43,709 nucleotides of DNA, taken from the NCBI RefSeq assembly GCF_001895925.1, contig NZ_MPPI01000042.1, positions 1-43,709 on the forward strand, written 5' to 3'. The DNA is from Phormidesmis priestleyi ULC007 (GTDB lineage: Bacteria > Cyanobacteriota > Cyanobacteriia > Leptolyngbyales > Leptolyngbyaceae). Below the pieces are notes generated by a model. The model saw only the letters and a program-made list of their open reading frames with translations. It searched no databases and had not been told where the DNA came from. This document shows positions 43,441 through 43,709 of the stretch, piece by piece (within the stretch, counting starts at the first letter, position 1; the number at the start of each line of letters is the position of its first letter). The translations under genes and the position numbers were made by a program.

Positions 43441-43709
43441 GTTGTAAATAGTGAACTGCTAGACAACTATTTTCTAAGTTGCCCTGAACAGTTCATTTCT
43501 TAACGCATCGATATAGCTCTAAATTAGACCCACCATTTGAAACCTGAGAATTCAAGAATTATTAGACCTGAATTGATCTTTCACCCTTCACTTTGGGTGC
43601 GACCTCTACTTGATTTAATCATTCAATCATGATATTACCTCAGTGATGCAACCAAGAGGGGTGAGTATGAGCGCTCAATTGTTAAGTCAGTCCGGGACAC
43701 AAGTGAAGA
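43441..43709. other. Upstream region of the EcsC gene, no gene seen
   Basis: AT-rich, with stops in all frames. The minus strand presumably carries the EcsC promoter. On the + strand an ATG at 43668 (MSAQLLSQSGTQ) opens a frame running to the window end, too short to judge. Confidence 0.4.

Overview
The window reads as chromosomal DNA from a cyanobacterium, most likely a filamentous Leptolyngbya-like or Oscillatoria-like lineage. It carries a kaiABC circadian clock cluster, the chlL-chlN genes of light-independent protochlorophyllide reductase with the cyanobacterial DUF5331 gene between them, a SipA-like protein, and very frequent GCGATCGC (HIP1) motifs. The genus is inference; no rRNA or tRNA gene was found.

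Layout. 1-2500 is an accessory block with three sites that look like integron attC recombination sites (373-458, 514-600, 2410-2497). They enclose a conserved hypothetical gene, a small membrane protein and a GNAT acetyltransferase with a tiny overlapping upstream partner, which resembles a toxin-antitoxin cassette. No integrase is in view. 2806-7543 holds a GH63-type glucosidase and a flavoprotein disulfide reductase paired with a shortened peroxiredoxin. 7544-9371 is decayed DNA: a 66-bp periodic repeat, a Uma2 pseudogene and the 3' part of an IS5-type element. 9476-16540 holds an LTXXQ-motif secreted protein, chlL-DUF5331-chlN, decayed MFS and SsuA fragments next to a Fur-box-like site, upp, a small membrane-anchored protein and YggT. 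16583-17698 is a dead transposase joined to the 5' part of the same IS5-type element, so the two halves of one IS bracket about 8 kb.

17697-29254 holds a cyclic-peptide-type ABC exporter, a histidine kinase with a degenerate ATP lid convergent with sipA, a Kir-type potassium channel, a gamma-glutamyltransferase, a double-nitroreductase SagB-like protein and bifunctional proline catabolism enzyme PutA. 29518-31782 is an amylo-alpha-1,6-glucosidase-like protein. 32036-39143 is the clock region: a hybrid histidine kinase with three receiver-like domains, divergent from kaiA-kaiB-kaiC-purE. 39152-41833 holds a tandem universal stress protein, a CNNM/CorC-like membrane protein without CBS domains and a Uma2 protein. 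41835-43440 is again accessory: a small alpha-beta barrel protein, a DUF4258/YgiT toxin-antitoxin-like pair and an EcsC gene split by one missing base.

Several non-autonomous repeat elements are spread through the window. One family has AACGTCAG-like ends around a CCCCCTAAATCCCCC palindrome. It occurs four times, once with a 5-bp target duplication, once with another element nested inside, and once beside a 24-bp duplication of the end of the gamma-glutamyltransferase gene. All functional statements are based on reading the sequence and on knowledge of the families; nothing was searched or computed.
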